Source: Acidobacteriaceae bacterium (lineage in GTDB: Bacteria > Acidobacteriota > Terriglobia > Terriglobales > Acidobacteriaceae). Taken from it: a stretch of DNA of 64,000 nucleotides. The position numbers and the translations under genes were made by a program. This document shows positions 35,373 through 43,492 of the stretch, in pieces (within the stretch, counting starts at the first letter, position 1; each line of letters begins with the position of its first letter). The notes beneath the pieces are model-generated. The model saw only the letters and a program-made list of their open reading frames with translations. It was not told the origin of the DNA and ran no database searches. The DNA lies in contig PLCO01000059.1 in NCBI GenBank assembly GCA_003134815.1, positions 62,001-126,000 on the forward strand, written 5' to 3'.

Positions 35373-35529
35373 TACAGCATTTTCGGAATTGCTGTAGACC
35401 GGAGGCACACGCTCAAGTGGCTTTTTCCTCAACCGGGGCCCCCACAGACTGGTCTTCGTCTGTGGGGTGGAAGTAAAAGCCACCTTTCAATGCCCTCAAA
35501 AAGTCGACGTATATTCCGAAAATGCTCTA
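35373..35529. mobile_element. MITE-like palindromic element, 157 bases
   Basis: Inverted ends TACAGCATTTTCGGAAT (35373-35389) and ATTCCGAAAATGCTCTA (35513-35529) match at 16 of 17 bases, with TA at each extremity as in TA-target duplications. Inside, 35367-35402 forms a 13-bp hairpin overlapping the left end. GTGGCTTTT (35417-35425) pairs with AAAAGCCAC (35475-35483) around the central hairpin at 35440-35467. No gene is inside. It lies between the DUF3300 gene and the methyltransferase gene, where it may also serve as a terminator. Confidence 0.6.
35440..35467. repeat. GGTCTTC-loop hairpin repeat, copy 1
   Basis: CCCCACAGAC (35440-35449) pairs perfectly with GTCTGTGGGG (35458-35467) around TGGTCTTC. 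The same loop and a covarying stem occur at 46169-46196 and 55859-55886. A preceding ACCGGGGCC and following TGGA are shared with the second copy. Confidence 0.8.
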
Positions 35530-35546
35530 CGCCTGGTGCTTTCCTT

Positions 35547-36290
35547 TTACGCTTGTTGCGCGGGCTGGCGCTCAGAGGCGCTGGCCTGCTTCATCGCCGA
35601 TTGATCCACAAGGCAAGTCCTCAGCAGTGAATCGTCTCCCAGCGGCCACTCCCACGTCGTTTCCACAGCAATCGAAAATGGCGGCTGGTCGATATACAGG
35701 CCTGATCCGGCAAACCTGCGAATATCGGGCCCATGCGGCTTGTCGAGATTGATCGACTTCGGATGGATGGGCACATGCTCGGAGATCAGCGCCTTTGAGC
35801 AGTTCGAGAGATTGCGCAGCACCTGACCGACCTCGTCATTGGAAAGATGCTGCAGCACCTGGCGAATCAAATAAAGATCGGCCTCGGGCAAATCATCGCT
35901 GACAATATTAGCGCAGCGAAATGCAACGCGAGAGTCGGCCGAATTTTTCTGATGATGCTCGATCAACTCGGGCACAACATCGATGCCCGTGTAGCGAACG
36001 CCGGAGCCATCGACAATCCGCTTTCCAATGGCGAAGTCGCCGCATCCCAGATCAACAACGCTGCCGATTTGATTCTTCGCGATGAAGTCAACGATGAATG
36101 CACAGTACCGATCTGCTACAGGCCCCCAGGAACCCGGCCCCGAGCAGAACTGTCCGCCGTCGCTGCCCCAACCTTTTGTCCGGTAGATGGTGCTGAATGT
36201 CTCAGCCACTGACATCGCCTTGTATTTGCGGCGATCCCGCGGCAAGACCCAGTAGCGAAACCACCAGGAGCGCAAGCGTTCAAGAGCCAT
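35547..36290 (-). CDS. Class I SAM-dependent methyltransferase, putative
   Basis: A 247-residue protein with a Rossmann-type methyltransferase core. VVDLGCGDFAIGKRI is motif I, the SAM-binding glycine-rich loop; RYTGIDVVPELIEHHQKN is motif II with the acidic residue; LIRQVLQHLSNDEVGQVLRN lies in the motif III/IV region. The first 60 residues are basic and aromatic (WWFRYWVLPRDRRKYKAM), followed by a Gly-rich loop. The acceptor is unknown; sugar or small-molecule methylation is possible. No partner lies next to it, and the MITE-like element is immediately downstream. Confidence 0.75.
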   Translation of the reverse strand: MALERLRSWWFRYWVLPRDRRKYKAMSVAETFSTIYRTKGWGSDGGQFCSGPGSWGPVADRYCAFIVDFIAKNQIGSVVDLGCGDFAIGKRIVDGSGVRYTGIDVVPELIEHHQKNSADSRVAFRCANIVSDDLPEADLYLIRQVLQHLSNDEVGQVLRNLSNCSKALISEHVPIHPKSINLDKPHGPDIRRFAGSGLYIDQPPFSIAVETTWEWPLGDDSLLRTCLVDQSAMKQASASERQPAQQA

Positions 36291-36390
36291 CGACCTGTGA
36301 TTCTCCCCGCCGCTATCGGCGCTTAATTCAAGCAGATGCTATCACAGCGCAACGGATCATCTGCGCTTCCCTCGCCGCCAATCCGACGTC

Positions 36391-36762
36391 TCAGCTCTCG
36401 CGCTGGTCGCTCCCCGAAGCCCGCCCAATTCCGATTCTCCGCGGACGCTTTTCATGCAGCTCATGGTGCAACTCGTCGACCTTCACTCGCGCCTTCCTCA
36501 GGGCTTCCCTTCCCGCCGGCGTGATGCGATAGAGGCGTCGCGCGCGGCCGCCGGCCTGACCCGGCAGTGTTCTAAGCAGGCCGGAGCTCTCCATCCCGTG
36601 GAGCAGCGGGTACAGCGTGCCCGGCCCAATGCGGTAGCCATGATGCGCGAGCTCTTCCATCATCGCCAGGCCGAAGATCGGCTCATGGCTCGCGTGCAGC
36701 AGCACGTGAATGCGGATCAGGCCGTAAAACAATTCGCGCTTGTGACTTTTCACTGGAGACAC
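36391..36762 (-). CDS. PadR-family transcriptional regulator
   Basis: A 123-residue protein. FYGLIRIHVLLHASHEPIFG, then LAMMEELAHHGYRIGPGTLY, PLLHGMESSGLL and RARRLYRITPAGREALRKAR form the winged-helix core and recognition helix typical of PadR regulators. The C-terminal helix (KVDELHHELHE) mediates dimerisation. PadR proteins repress membrane or detoxification genes and respond to small ligands. The frame starts with GTG; a second GTG three codons on is possible. It is divergent from the outer-membrane gene at 36875, and a palindrome at 36797-36811 lies between them, so it probably controls that operon. Confidence 0.88.
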   Translation of the reverse strand: MSPVKSHKRELFYGLIRIHVLLHASHEPIFGLAMMEELAHHGYRIGPGTLYPLLHGMESSGLLRTLPGQAGGRARRLYRITPAGREALRKARVKVDELHHELHEKRPRRIGIGRASGSDQRES

Positions 36763-36788
36763 TATACCGCCGTTTACACGACTTTTCC

Positions 36789-36815
36789 TTGACTCTTATC
36801 GAATTTCGATATATT
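36789..36815 (+). promoter_or_regulatory. Promoter with embedded palindrome between PadR and outer-membrane gene
   Basis: TTGACT (36789-36794) and TATATT (36810-36815) are -35/-10-like boxes with a 15-base spacer, slightly short. TATCGAA-T-TTCGATA (36797-36811) is a perfect 7+7 palindrome in the spacer. A dimeric repressor such as the adjacent PadR protein would be expected to bind here. Confidence 0.5.
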
Positions 36816-36874
36816 GTTTGCCGCAGATGGTTCAGTCGGCAAAGCAGTCTCTCCGTGGCCGAAAAGAATCCCCT

Positions 36875-37756
36875 ATGCGCGCCGGCGGAAACTTTCTCAA
36901 ATTGGCAGTCGCCTTGTTCTGTGCGGTCGTAATTCATCGGGCCGGCGCGCAGGGCCCGCCGTATCAGACCGACGACCCGGTTCCGGTCGACCTGCATCAT
37001 TACGAGTTCTACATATTCGGCGCAGTCGACGGCACTCCGGTCGAGTTGGATTCAACCGGCCCGGCCTTTGAGTTCAACTGGGGCGCTCTCCCGCGAGTTC
37101 AATTGCACGTCATTTTGCCGTGGGGCGTCGCGGCGCCGCTCAACCATCCTGTCTATGCTCCTTCCGGCGTCGGACCCGATGAATTCGGACTCACGGACAT
37201 GGAATTCGGCGTCAAGATTGCTTTCATCAAAGAGAGCAAGCACTTTCCGCAGATTGGCAGCTTCACCATGTTCGAGATGCCCACCGGCAACGCAGATAAA
37301 GGCCTCGGCATTGGCAAGGTCTGGTACAAACTGCCCATCTGGCTGCAGAAGAATTCCGGCAAATGGCTCTTCGACGGCGGCGGCGGCTATGAGGTGGTCC
37401 CGCAGGCAGGCTTTCGCAATTTTCCCTACACCGGCTGGCTGATCAAGCGCGAGTTGAGCGAGCAGTGGGAGCTTGGTGCTGAAGTCTTTGCGCATGGCGC
37501 AGAGGGATCGGCACCCGCGCAGACGCAAGCTTCAGCCATGATCGACGTGGGCGGCTACTACCACTTCAAGCACAACACCAACGAGCAAATCCTCTTCTGC
37601 TATGGTCACTCGGTGGCAGGACAAACCGAGAATTACGCATATGTCGGGATGTACTGGACCTGGGGCAAAGACGCAAAGAGCGATTCGCCTGGCGATAAGA
37701 AGGCGCCCGAGGGCAATTCGCTGTTCCCGGCGCCACCGGACAAAAACGCTTTTTGA
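36875..37756 (+). CDS. Outer-membrane beta-barrel-like protein (putative phenol-MetA-type transporter family)
   Basis: A 293-residue protein with a signal peptide (KLAVALFCAVVIHRAGAQG). After cleavage it is beta-rich, with alternating segments such as HHYEFYIFGAVDGTPVELDS, FEFNWGALPRVQLHVILPWG, FGLTDMEFGVKIAFIKES and FDGGGGYEVVPQAG, resembling the putative MetA-pathway outer-membrane group (Phenol_MetA_deg). The last 35 residues are a charged tail. The function is not known; a channel for hydrophobic or aromatic compounds is one option. The ATG before RAGGNFLKLAV is chosen because it leads a clean signal peptide. It is the first gene of an operon with two membrane proteins, divergent from PadR. 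Confidence 0.65.
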   Translation: MRAGGNFLKLAVALFCAVVIHRAGAQGPPYQTDDPVPVDLHHYEFYIFGAVDGTPVELDSTGPAFEFNWGALPRVQLHVILPWGVAAPLNHPVYAPSGVGPDEFGLTDMEFGVKIAFIKESKHFPQIGSFTMFEMPTGNADKGLGIGKVWYKLPIWLQKNSGKWLFDGGGGYEVVPQAGFRNFPYTGWLIKRELSEQWELGAEVFAHGAEGSAPAQTQASAMIDVGGYYHFKHNTNEQILFCYGHSVAGQTENYAYVGMYWTWGKDAKSDSPGDKKAPEGNSLFPAPPDKNAF

Positions 37757-37806
37757 CAACGCGACCCGCGCGGCAATTCGCATCCGTGCTGAAAGGAAAG
37801 TGGTAA

Positions 37807-38379
37807 ATGGAAATCACCGCACGCGGCCTCTGGACAATGATCCACGGCATGGGATTCGGCGCGCTATATCTGATGGCCTGCTCCGGCGCACTGGTCGAGT
37901 TGTATCGCCGGTACTGTTCGCCGCTCGGGCCCGAAATCAAGGAGCAAGACGAAAAGTTTCTGCGAATCTACCTGACCGCAATGGCCGTGCTTGCATGGCT
38001 CACCGTACTCACTGGCGCCTATTTCATTTATCCGTGGTATCGCGCCGTGCCGCCGCCTGGAACGGCGAGCCTCGCTGAATTTCCGCAGCAACTTTTGATG
38101 TCGAGCCCGTCGACCGCCGCTTGGCACTCCATCGGCATGGAATGGAAAGAGCACGTGGCTTGGCTTGTGCCCATCTCCATCACCATGGCTGCGGCGGTTT
38201 TTTCTCAATATCGGCGCAGCCTCAGAATCCACCCCGAGCTCCGCGCCGCAGTTTTGGGATTCGTCTGGATCTCGCTCTTCGCGGCCGGCATTGCCGGATT
38301 CTTTGGCGCCATGCTGAATAAGAACGCGCCCGTGATGGGCGGCTCGACCATACGCCTCGTCCAGGGAGCACAGAAATGA
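37807..38379 (+). CDS. Four-helix membrane protein of unknown function
   Basis: A 190-residue protein with hydrophobic segments at about residues 12-32, 58-78, 115-133 and 150-172. Histidines placed near the membrane ends of segments (WTMIHGMGFGALYL; TAAWHSIGMEWKEHVAWLVP) could hold heme or metal, but this is only suggestive. No family is recognised. It follows the outer-membrane gene by about 50 bases and overlaps the next gene by four bases (ATGA), so the genes are co-translated. The pair probably works together with the outer-membrane protein across the envelope. Confidence 0.6.
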   Translation: MEITARGLWTMIHGMGFGALYLMACSGALVELYRRYCSPLGPEIKEQDEKFLRIYLTAMAVLAWLTVLTGAYFIYPWYRAVPPPGTASLAEFPQQLLMSSPSTAAWHSIGMEWKEHVAWLVPISITMAAAVFSQYRRSLRIHPELRAAVLGFVWISLFAAGIAGFFGAMLNKNAPVMGGSTIRLVQGAQK

Positions 38380-38720
38380 ACGCTCAAAGCGCCTCTAACC
38401 CACAAGTGAAGCTGAATCCCAATGGGGCCGGCGCGGCGGCCATTCTCGCCGCAGGAATTGGCTCGCTCTCGATTGCCGTCTTCGCCATCCTGGCCGACAA
38501 AGTTGCGTCGATCAAAAGCCTGATGAATTTCTACAAGCCCACCGGACCTCTTTCCGGAGTCACAACGTGTGCGATCGTCCTATGGCTCGTGGTCTGGGCA
38601 CTGCTGCACTGGCGCTGGTCGTGGCGGAACGTCGAAGTCGGGCGCGTCACAGCCGCAGCATTTGTCCTGCTTTTCCTTAGTTTGCTGCTGACTTTCCCAC
38701 CCATCGCCGATCTGTTCTAA
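38376..38720 (+). CDS. Small three-helix membrane protein of unknown function
   Basis: A 114-residue protein with hydrophobic segments at about residues 19-41, 60-79 and 89-108. A basic-aromatic stretch HWRWSWRNVEVGR lies between the last two. No family is recognised. Its ATG overlaps the stop of the preceding membrane-protein gene (ATGA), a strong sign that the two act in one complex. A hairpin at 38744-38774 ends the operon. Confidence 0.6.
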   Translation: MNAQSASNPQVKLNPNGAGAAAILAAGIGSLSIAVFAILADKVASIKSLMNFYKPTGPLSGVTTCAIVLWLVVWALLHWRWSWRNVEVGRVTAAAFVLLFLSLLLTFPPIADLF

Positions 38721-38743
38721 GAAATTGACCGCACAAAAGAAAG

Positions 38744-38774
38744 CGCCGGAGCTGGCATATGCCCAGCCCCGGCG
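38744..38774. terminator. Bidirectional hairpin between the membrane-protein operon and the DUF4382 lipoprotein
   Basis: CGCCGGAGCTGG (38744-38755) pairs with CCAGCCCCGGCG (38763-38774) with a single mismatch around a seven-base loop. It lies about 20 bases after one stop codon and about 30 bases beyond the end of the convergent gene. Confidence 0.65.
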
Positions 38775-38802
38775 TTGAAGTTCGCTCAAGTGCCTCGCTC
38801 TG

Positions 38803-40236
38803 CTAGAAGGCGAAGGTGGCAGAGTCAGTAAAGTTGAACCCGTCCACGTGACGAGCCAGCAGCACCACATTTCCGTTTGTGGAATTCTTCAGCAGCAGTC
38901 CCACGACGCGAATGTTCGTGCTATTGCTTAGGTCGCTAAATGCGCCGAAGCCGTAGCGGAAATCGCAATGGTTGCCCAGGTAGACCGTAATCGTCTCCGG
39001 AACAAGCACTCCGGCAAAACCGCTCACCTGCATCTGGAAGGACCCTTGCGCGGTGTTCTGGCTGTTGGGGACGATCGTGCCGTTAAAGCCCCAATTGCGC
39101 AGATGAATGCGGTCCACAGTGACCGCGCTGGCATTGGATGCCCCACTCGCTGGTCCGCCGACGGAAACGGCTTGCCCGGCCACCAGTGAGCTGGAGTTGA
39201 ACAGGAAATTCGTAAACGGATTGTGCATCCAGTAGATGGAGTACTTCTCGCTGCCGGAGAGGTCGACCGTCGCGATCTGTCCGAGCGTCAGGCCCGTATT
39301 CGTGGGTTCAAGCCCGCGCACGTACAGGTCGAAGCTGGTTGCCGCGCCACTTGCCGGCGTCACATACGTGATTTGCCCAGATGCGTAGAATTTGGAATCC
39401 GACAGGATCGCCACTTCATCTGCGTCCAGTGTCTGTTCGGCTGGATCAAGCTTGCCCGAGACCTGCACAATGTCGCTGGTGCTCAGGGTGCTAAGACTGG
39501 CCGTGCCGTCCCACTCCGTTTGCCCGTTGACGTTGACCGTGAAATTCTCGCCGTGCGGTCCTTGAATTACAAACGACTGCCCGGTCTGATTCACGCTGAC
39601 AACACCGGCAACAAACTCGTCGATGTAGCCGCCGCTGTCGGAGTTCTTTACGGTGGTCACATCGAACGTCGGATCCACAGTGCCGTTAATCGCGCCGCCA
39701 GTCGTCTGGATTGATTTGGCCAAATCGAAATCGATGCGCAACCCAACCGGAGCGCTGGCATGCGAAACAACCAGAGGGTTAGCCAGCGTAATGGTGACCG
39801 AAGGATTGCTGTAGCTGGCCGCCATGGTCGAAATGCTTGGGGGAGGGGTTGTTGTGTTCAGGTAACCGATGGTTCCGGAACCCAGAGAAATCGTCACGGC
39901 GGTGTAGGTGCCTTCAGGTACGTCGTTCATGTCCAGAAGGGTCTGCAGTCCGTTAAAGCGCGCAAAGTCGACGGAAGGAGTGCCGCTGATCATCGAAACC
40001 GGCGTTCCGCCGCCCATTGGTACCAAGTCGACGCTGTTGAGAGTGACCTGGAAAGAGACGACCGAGGCCACCGTAGCAGGAGCATCGGTGCCAACCACGA
40101 ACGTCGAGCCTGTAACTGTGGACTGACCACCGCCGTTGATCATCGATCCGCTACTGCAGCCCGCAATTGCCAGCGCAGCAGCAGCGAGTGGAAGGAGCGC
40201 GAACCTCACTAGCTTCTCACGTGTTTTGGGGGACAT
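38803..40236 (-). CDS. DUF4382/DUF5666 lipoprotein
   Basis: A 477-residue exported lipoprotein. FALLPLAAAALAIAGC is a signal sequence with lipobox A-G-C. The N-terminal domain (about 40-190) fits DUF4382, with TFVVGTDAPATVASVVSFQV, TLNSVDLVPM and GTYTAVTISLGSGTI. The rest has repeated short beta domains like DUF5666 (GVVSVNQTGQSFVIQGPHGE, VQVSGKLDPAEQTLDADEVA). The role is unknown; such proteins are common and multicopy in Acidobacteriota and are thought to sit in the outer membrane. It is monocistronic. Confidence 0.8.
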   Translation of the reverse strand: MSPKTREKLVRFALLPLAAAALAIAGCSSGSMINGGGQSTVTGSTFVVGTDAPATVASVVSFQVTLNSVDLVPMGGGTPVSMISGTPSVDFARFNGLQTLLDMNDVPEGTYTAVTISLGSGTIGYLNTTTPPPSISTMAASYSNPSVTITLANPLVVSHASAPVGLRIDFDLAKSIQTTGGAINGTVDPTFDVTTVKNSDSGGYIDEFVAGVVSVNQTGQSFVIQGPHGENFTVNVNGQTEWDGTASLSTLSTSDIVQVSGKLDPAEQTLDADEVAILSDSKFYASGQITYVTPASGAATSFDLYVRGLEPTNTGLTLGQIATVDLSGSEKYSIYWMHNPFTNFLFNSSSLVAGQAVSVGGPASGASNASAVTVDRIHLRNWGFNGTIVPNSQNTAQGSFQMQVSGFAGVLVPETITVYLGNHCDFRYGFGAFSDLSNSTNIRVVGLLLKNSTNGNVVLLARHVDGFNFTDSATFAF

Positions 40237-40630
40237 ATTGGGTACGTCGCTTTCTGCGAGCTACCGTAGCATAAGTTAATCGAGCGCCGAGTGAGCTTGT
40301 GTTACCGGCCTCTCTCCGAGGAACGCCGCCCAGACCGGGAACCTTTGCCAGGATGGATCCACAAGAGACAAACCTGAAGATACAAACCTGCAAGGATTCT
40401 CAATTTCCAGACGGGATTGAATAAGTCGTTCCAAGGCGCGCCCGCGCACGGAGCCATCGCCAAAATTGGCGGTCAGTTGCGACCTATAAACCGAGCCGTC
40501 ATCTGCCGTCGAGTAGGTAGACACAAAACGATTCAACTAAGTTGTGGGGGATTCAAAAAAAGTTTCAACAGGCCTCTCGGCTCGGGTCCATCGATCCAGT
40601 TACCACGGTAACAACCGGCATACAACCCAA
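40237..40630. other. Intergenic region, no supported gene
   Basis: About 390 bases between the DUF4382 gene and the DUF1080 gene. A minus-strand frame at 40276-40536 (86 codons) has no recognisable family and no ribosome binding site. Near 40370-40395 a short ACAAACCTG unit recurs. Otherwise nothing stands out. Confidence 0.35.
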
Positions 40631-41569
40631 TTAGTCGATCTTTCTCAGCCATAGATTGCGGAAAGAGACCTTGCAGGGCGTGCCTTCGATCTGTAGTCCG
40701 AACAGGCCAGCAACGTTATTGGTTGAACTGGGATCATCATCGACCAGCACGGCCATTAACCTGCCATTCAAAATGTGCAAAATCACTCCGCCCCGCGCAA
40801 TGATCGTGTATTGGTTCCACTCACCGTCCTTCACATAGGTCCCCAGCTGCGCGAGGTCGCCCATCGTTCCCACCAGTTGCGGCGGCTTGCCTGGCTCCGA
40901 TTCCACCACCTGCCCGCGCCAGGCGACGATTCCCAGCGAGGTATTCTGCGAATAGAGCTGCCCGCTGTACTGCTTCGCATTCTCGTTTACTGGATACCAG
41001 AAGTCAGCCTGCGGGCCGATCATTACCCATCGTGGATCAAGCGGCGGCTCGCCCTTGCCGGCGACGCGGCCAGGCGGTATCCCCGTGCTGCTGCGATACT
41101 GCACGCCGCTGCCGCCGCCCCATTCCACCTTGATTTCCAACTTCAGGTCGAAGTCTTTTGCGGCGATTCCGTGCCCGGCAGCTCCGTTAAAGACGAGAAA
41201 CGTATTGCCTGCAGGTTTGTCTTTCGTCGAAACGCCCACGATGGCGCCGTCTTCCACGCTCCACACACCGGGGCGGCCGTCCCAACCTGTCAACGTAGCG
41301 CCGTCAAAGAGCGAAACGTAGCCGGCATGGTCGGCGAAATCCATCGCCTCGGGTTCCGGGAAAATGCCATTCCGCTTTCCCGAAATATCCGGCTTCACTT
41401 TCCAAATATCTGCCTGGTCCTGAATTTGGGTCTGCGGTGCGACAGCCGGCGCGGGTGCCGGGCTCGGCGGACTCTGAGCGCTCAAGCATTGCGCTCCAGC
41501 CAGCGCAAACGCGAGCAACGGCAGCGCACGCCGCACCGCCGCCCACGCAAAATCTGAGCTGAATCTCAT
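40631..41569 (-). CDS. 3-keto-disaccharide hydrolase domain protein (DUF1080), secreted
   Basis: A 312-residue protein with a signal peptide (ALPLLAFALAGAQCLSAQ). The domain is a concanavalin-like beta sandwich with YVSLFDGATLTGWDGRPGVW, SVEDGAIVG, DFDLKLEIKVEWGGGSGVQY and GEWNQYTIIARGGVILHILN, all typical of the 3-keto-disaccharide hydrolase family. These cleave sugars oxidised at C3. FRNLWLRKID at the end matches the usual family terminus. It starts eight bases after dapA's stop on the same strand, so it rides on the lysine operon although its function looks unrelated. Confidence 0.85.
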   Translation of the reverse strand: MRFSSDFAWAAVRRALPLLAFALAGAQCLSAQSPPSPAPAPAVAPQTQIQDQADIWKVKPDISGKRNGIFPEPEAMDFADHAGYVSLFDGATLTGWDGRPGVWSVEDGAIVGVSTKDKPAGNTFLVFNGAAGHGIAAKDFDLKLEIKVEWGGGSGVQYRSSTGIPPGRVAGKGEPPLDPRWVMIGPQADFWYPVNENAKQYSGQLYSQNTSLGIVAWRGQVVESEPGKPPQLVGTMGDLAQLGTYVKDGEWNQYTIIARGGVILHILNGRLMAVLVDDDPSSTNNVAGLFGLQIEGTPCKVSFRNLWLRKID

Positions 41570-41577
41570 AACTTCCT

Positions 41578-42522
41578 TCAGAAGACTTCCGAGCGCACGC
41601 CGTCTGGAATCGGCGTCTGCTTCAGCAGGCCCAGCTCACCGGCCAGCCGCTCCAGCTTGGCGCGCGTGGCCGCCGTGGGTGGAACCAGCGGCAGCCGCAG
41701 AGAATCGCCGCACTTTCCCATCAGGCTCAGCACGGTCTTCACAGGCGCAGGATTCGATTCCCAGAAGTTTGCCTCGAAGAGCGGCGAGAAACGACGCTCC
41801 AGCTCACGCGCCTCGTCCAATTTGTTGTCGAGCGCCGCGCGAATCATGCGCGCCACTTCAGCCGGAGCTTCGTTGGATGCCACACTGATGAGGCCGTGCG
41901 CGCCCACCGCGATTGCCTCAAGCGCCAGGCTGTCGTCGCCGGAGAAGATCTTGAATCCCTTCGGCATGATGCGCGCCAGCTCGGTAAACTGCGGCAGCTT
42001 TCCGCTTGCTTCCTTGATGGCCACAATGTTTTCCGCCGCCGCAGCCAGCCGCGCAACTGTCTCCGGCTCCAGGTTCGCGGCCGTCCGGCCCGGCACGTTG
42101 TACACGCAAACCGGAAGCGGATCGACCTCGCGCGCGAGAGCGAGAAAGTGTTGAAACTGTCCCTCCTGCGTTGGCTTGTTGTAGTAGGGGTTGGCGGAGA
42201 GCACAGCTGCCACTCCAGGAATGCGCCGCAATCGTCCGGCCAGACGAAGCAACTCGCGGGTTGAGTTGTGCGTGCATCCGGCCCACACCGGAACCCGCAC
42301 CGCCGCTGCGTCCCCTGCCGCTGCGTGTATGACCAGCCGCACCACATGCAGCCACTCTTCTTCGTCCAGCGTTGCAGCTTCGCCGGTCGATCCGCACGCC
42401 ACAATAAAGTCAACGCCGGACTCGATCTGCCAATTGACGAGCGCCCGCAGCGCCGCCTCATCGACGGATCCATCCGCCTTGAACGGCGTCACAATTGCGG
42501 TACCGCAACCTGTCGTTTCCAT
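41578..42522 (-). CDS. dapA: 4-hydroxy-tetrahydrodipicolinate synthase
   Basis: DapA condenses pyruvate with aspartate semialdehyde at the branch to diaminopimelate and lysine. The 314-residue TIM barrel shows VACGSTGEAATLDEEE (Thr pair motif), LSANPYYNKPTQEG, VYNVPGRTAANLEPET (catalytic Tyr and Arg), and the Schiff-base lysine in NIVAIKEASGKL. FKIFSGDDSLALEAIAVGAH is also conserved. It is in a same-strand cluster after asd, lysC and dapB, with a 190-base gap after dapB. No lysine riboswitch is recognisable in that gap. Confidence 0.95.
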   Translation of the reverse strand: METTGCGTAIVTPFKADGSVDEAALRALVNWQIESGVDFIVACGSTGEAATLDEEEWLHVVRLVIHAAAGDAAAVRVPVWAGCTHNSTRELLRLAGRLRRIPGVAAVLSANPYYNKPTQEGQFQHFLALAREVDPLPVCVYNVPGRTAANLEPETVARLAAAAENIVAIKEASGKLPQFTELARIMPKGFKIFSGDDSLALEAIAVGAHGLISVASNEAPAEVARMIRAALDNKLDEARELERRFSPLFEANFWESNPAPVKTVLSLMGKCGDSLRLPLVPPTAATRAKLERLAGELGLLKQTPIPDGVRSEVF

Positions 42523-42712
42523 GACAAATCAAGTTTATAACGGCATGGTCCATCGAACGCGAACAGGCAACTCCAGGCTTGCCTTATCCGCATGCGGATT
42601 AGCCCCATGCAGTGTGGAAAACAGCAAACAACCGTTGAATTCACTTGTTGAGCCGCGGGATTTGTCGGGCCGCGAGAAACGATGGACTCGATAAAGTAGT
42701 TGAATGGCGGTG

Positions 42713-43390
42713 CTAAAGCTGATCGAATATCTCGCGGAACTCCCAGGCGCCTTGCTTGCCACAGAGCCACTCCGCGCCGCGCACTGCGCCCAATGCAAAG
42801 CCGCGGCGCGATTGCGCATTGTGGCGCAGTTCCAGCGTGTCGTAATCGCTCACGGCGCGCACAACGTGCTCGCCTTTGGCATCCCCCACACGGTGCGATT
42901 CAATCGGAACCTCTATTCCGGGCTGCGCCGACAGAATAATTTCCTTCAGGGTGAGCGCCGTTCCCGAGGGCGCATCCAGCTTCGAAGTGTGGTGCGTTTC
43001 ATCGATCGAGAATTGGTAGCCCTCGAGATTCGCCAAATCCTCCGTCAATCGGAACAGCTTCTGCACGCCGATTGAGAAATTCGTTCCGTACAACAGCCCT
43101 CCACCGCGCTGAGCAGCCAGAGCCTTCATCTCAGCAAGCTTCGTGTACCACCCGGTCGTGCCCACCACAATGCGGCCGCCGATGGCAAGCACCGCGCGCA
43201 TATTCTCAACCGCTGCCTCCGGCGCTGTAAAGTCCACGACCACATCCACGCCGGCCAGGTTCGGCGCTGTCAAAGCCGACGCGTGCACATTCTCTTCGAT
43301 ATCGAGCGCGCGCACTCCATGGCCTCGCTCCCGCGCTACTTCAGCGACGAGCGAGCCGGTTTTTCCCTTGCCAAGCACCAGAATCAGCAT
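42713..43390 (-). CDS. dapB: 4-hydroxy-tetrahydrodipicolinate reductase
   Basis: DapB reduces the DapA product with NAD(P)H on the way to diaminopimelate. The 225-residue protein has LVLGKGKTGSLVAEVA as the nucleotide-binding loop, VDVVVDFTAPEAAVENM, IVVGTTGWYTK, and NFSIGVQKLFRLTED. The active-site EThH motif and substrate-binding KLDAPSGTALTLKE complete the family signature. It is a little shorter than the usual 240-270 residues because one inter-motif region is reduced. It is the third gene of the asd-lysC-dapB-dapA cluster. Confidence 0.92.
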   Translation of the reverse strand: MLILVLGKGKTGSLVAEVARERGHGVRALDIEENVHASALTAPNLAGVDVVVDFTAPEAAVENMRAVLAIGGRIVVGTTGWYTKLAEMKALAAQRGGGLLYGTNFSIGVQKLFRLTEDLANLEGYQFSIDETHHTSKLDAPSGTALTLKEIILSAQPGIEVPIESHRVGDAKGEHVVRAVSDYDTLELRHNAQSRRGFALGAVRGAEWLCGKQGAWEFREIFDQL

Positions 43391-43492
43391 GTCTAGCTCC
43401 TAGCTGCTAGCTCAAAAAAACCGCTGATGATCATTTGTGGTCTCCCACGTTTTCCGCACAAAATGCGAAACGGATGGCCACCCAGCCAATGG

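Noticed and set aside
42523-42712. Lysine riboswitch between dapB and dapA
   Set aside because: No conserved lysine riboswitch core or terminator arrangement was recognised in the 190-base gap.
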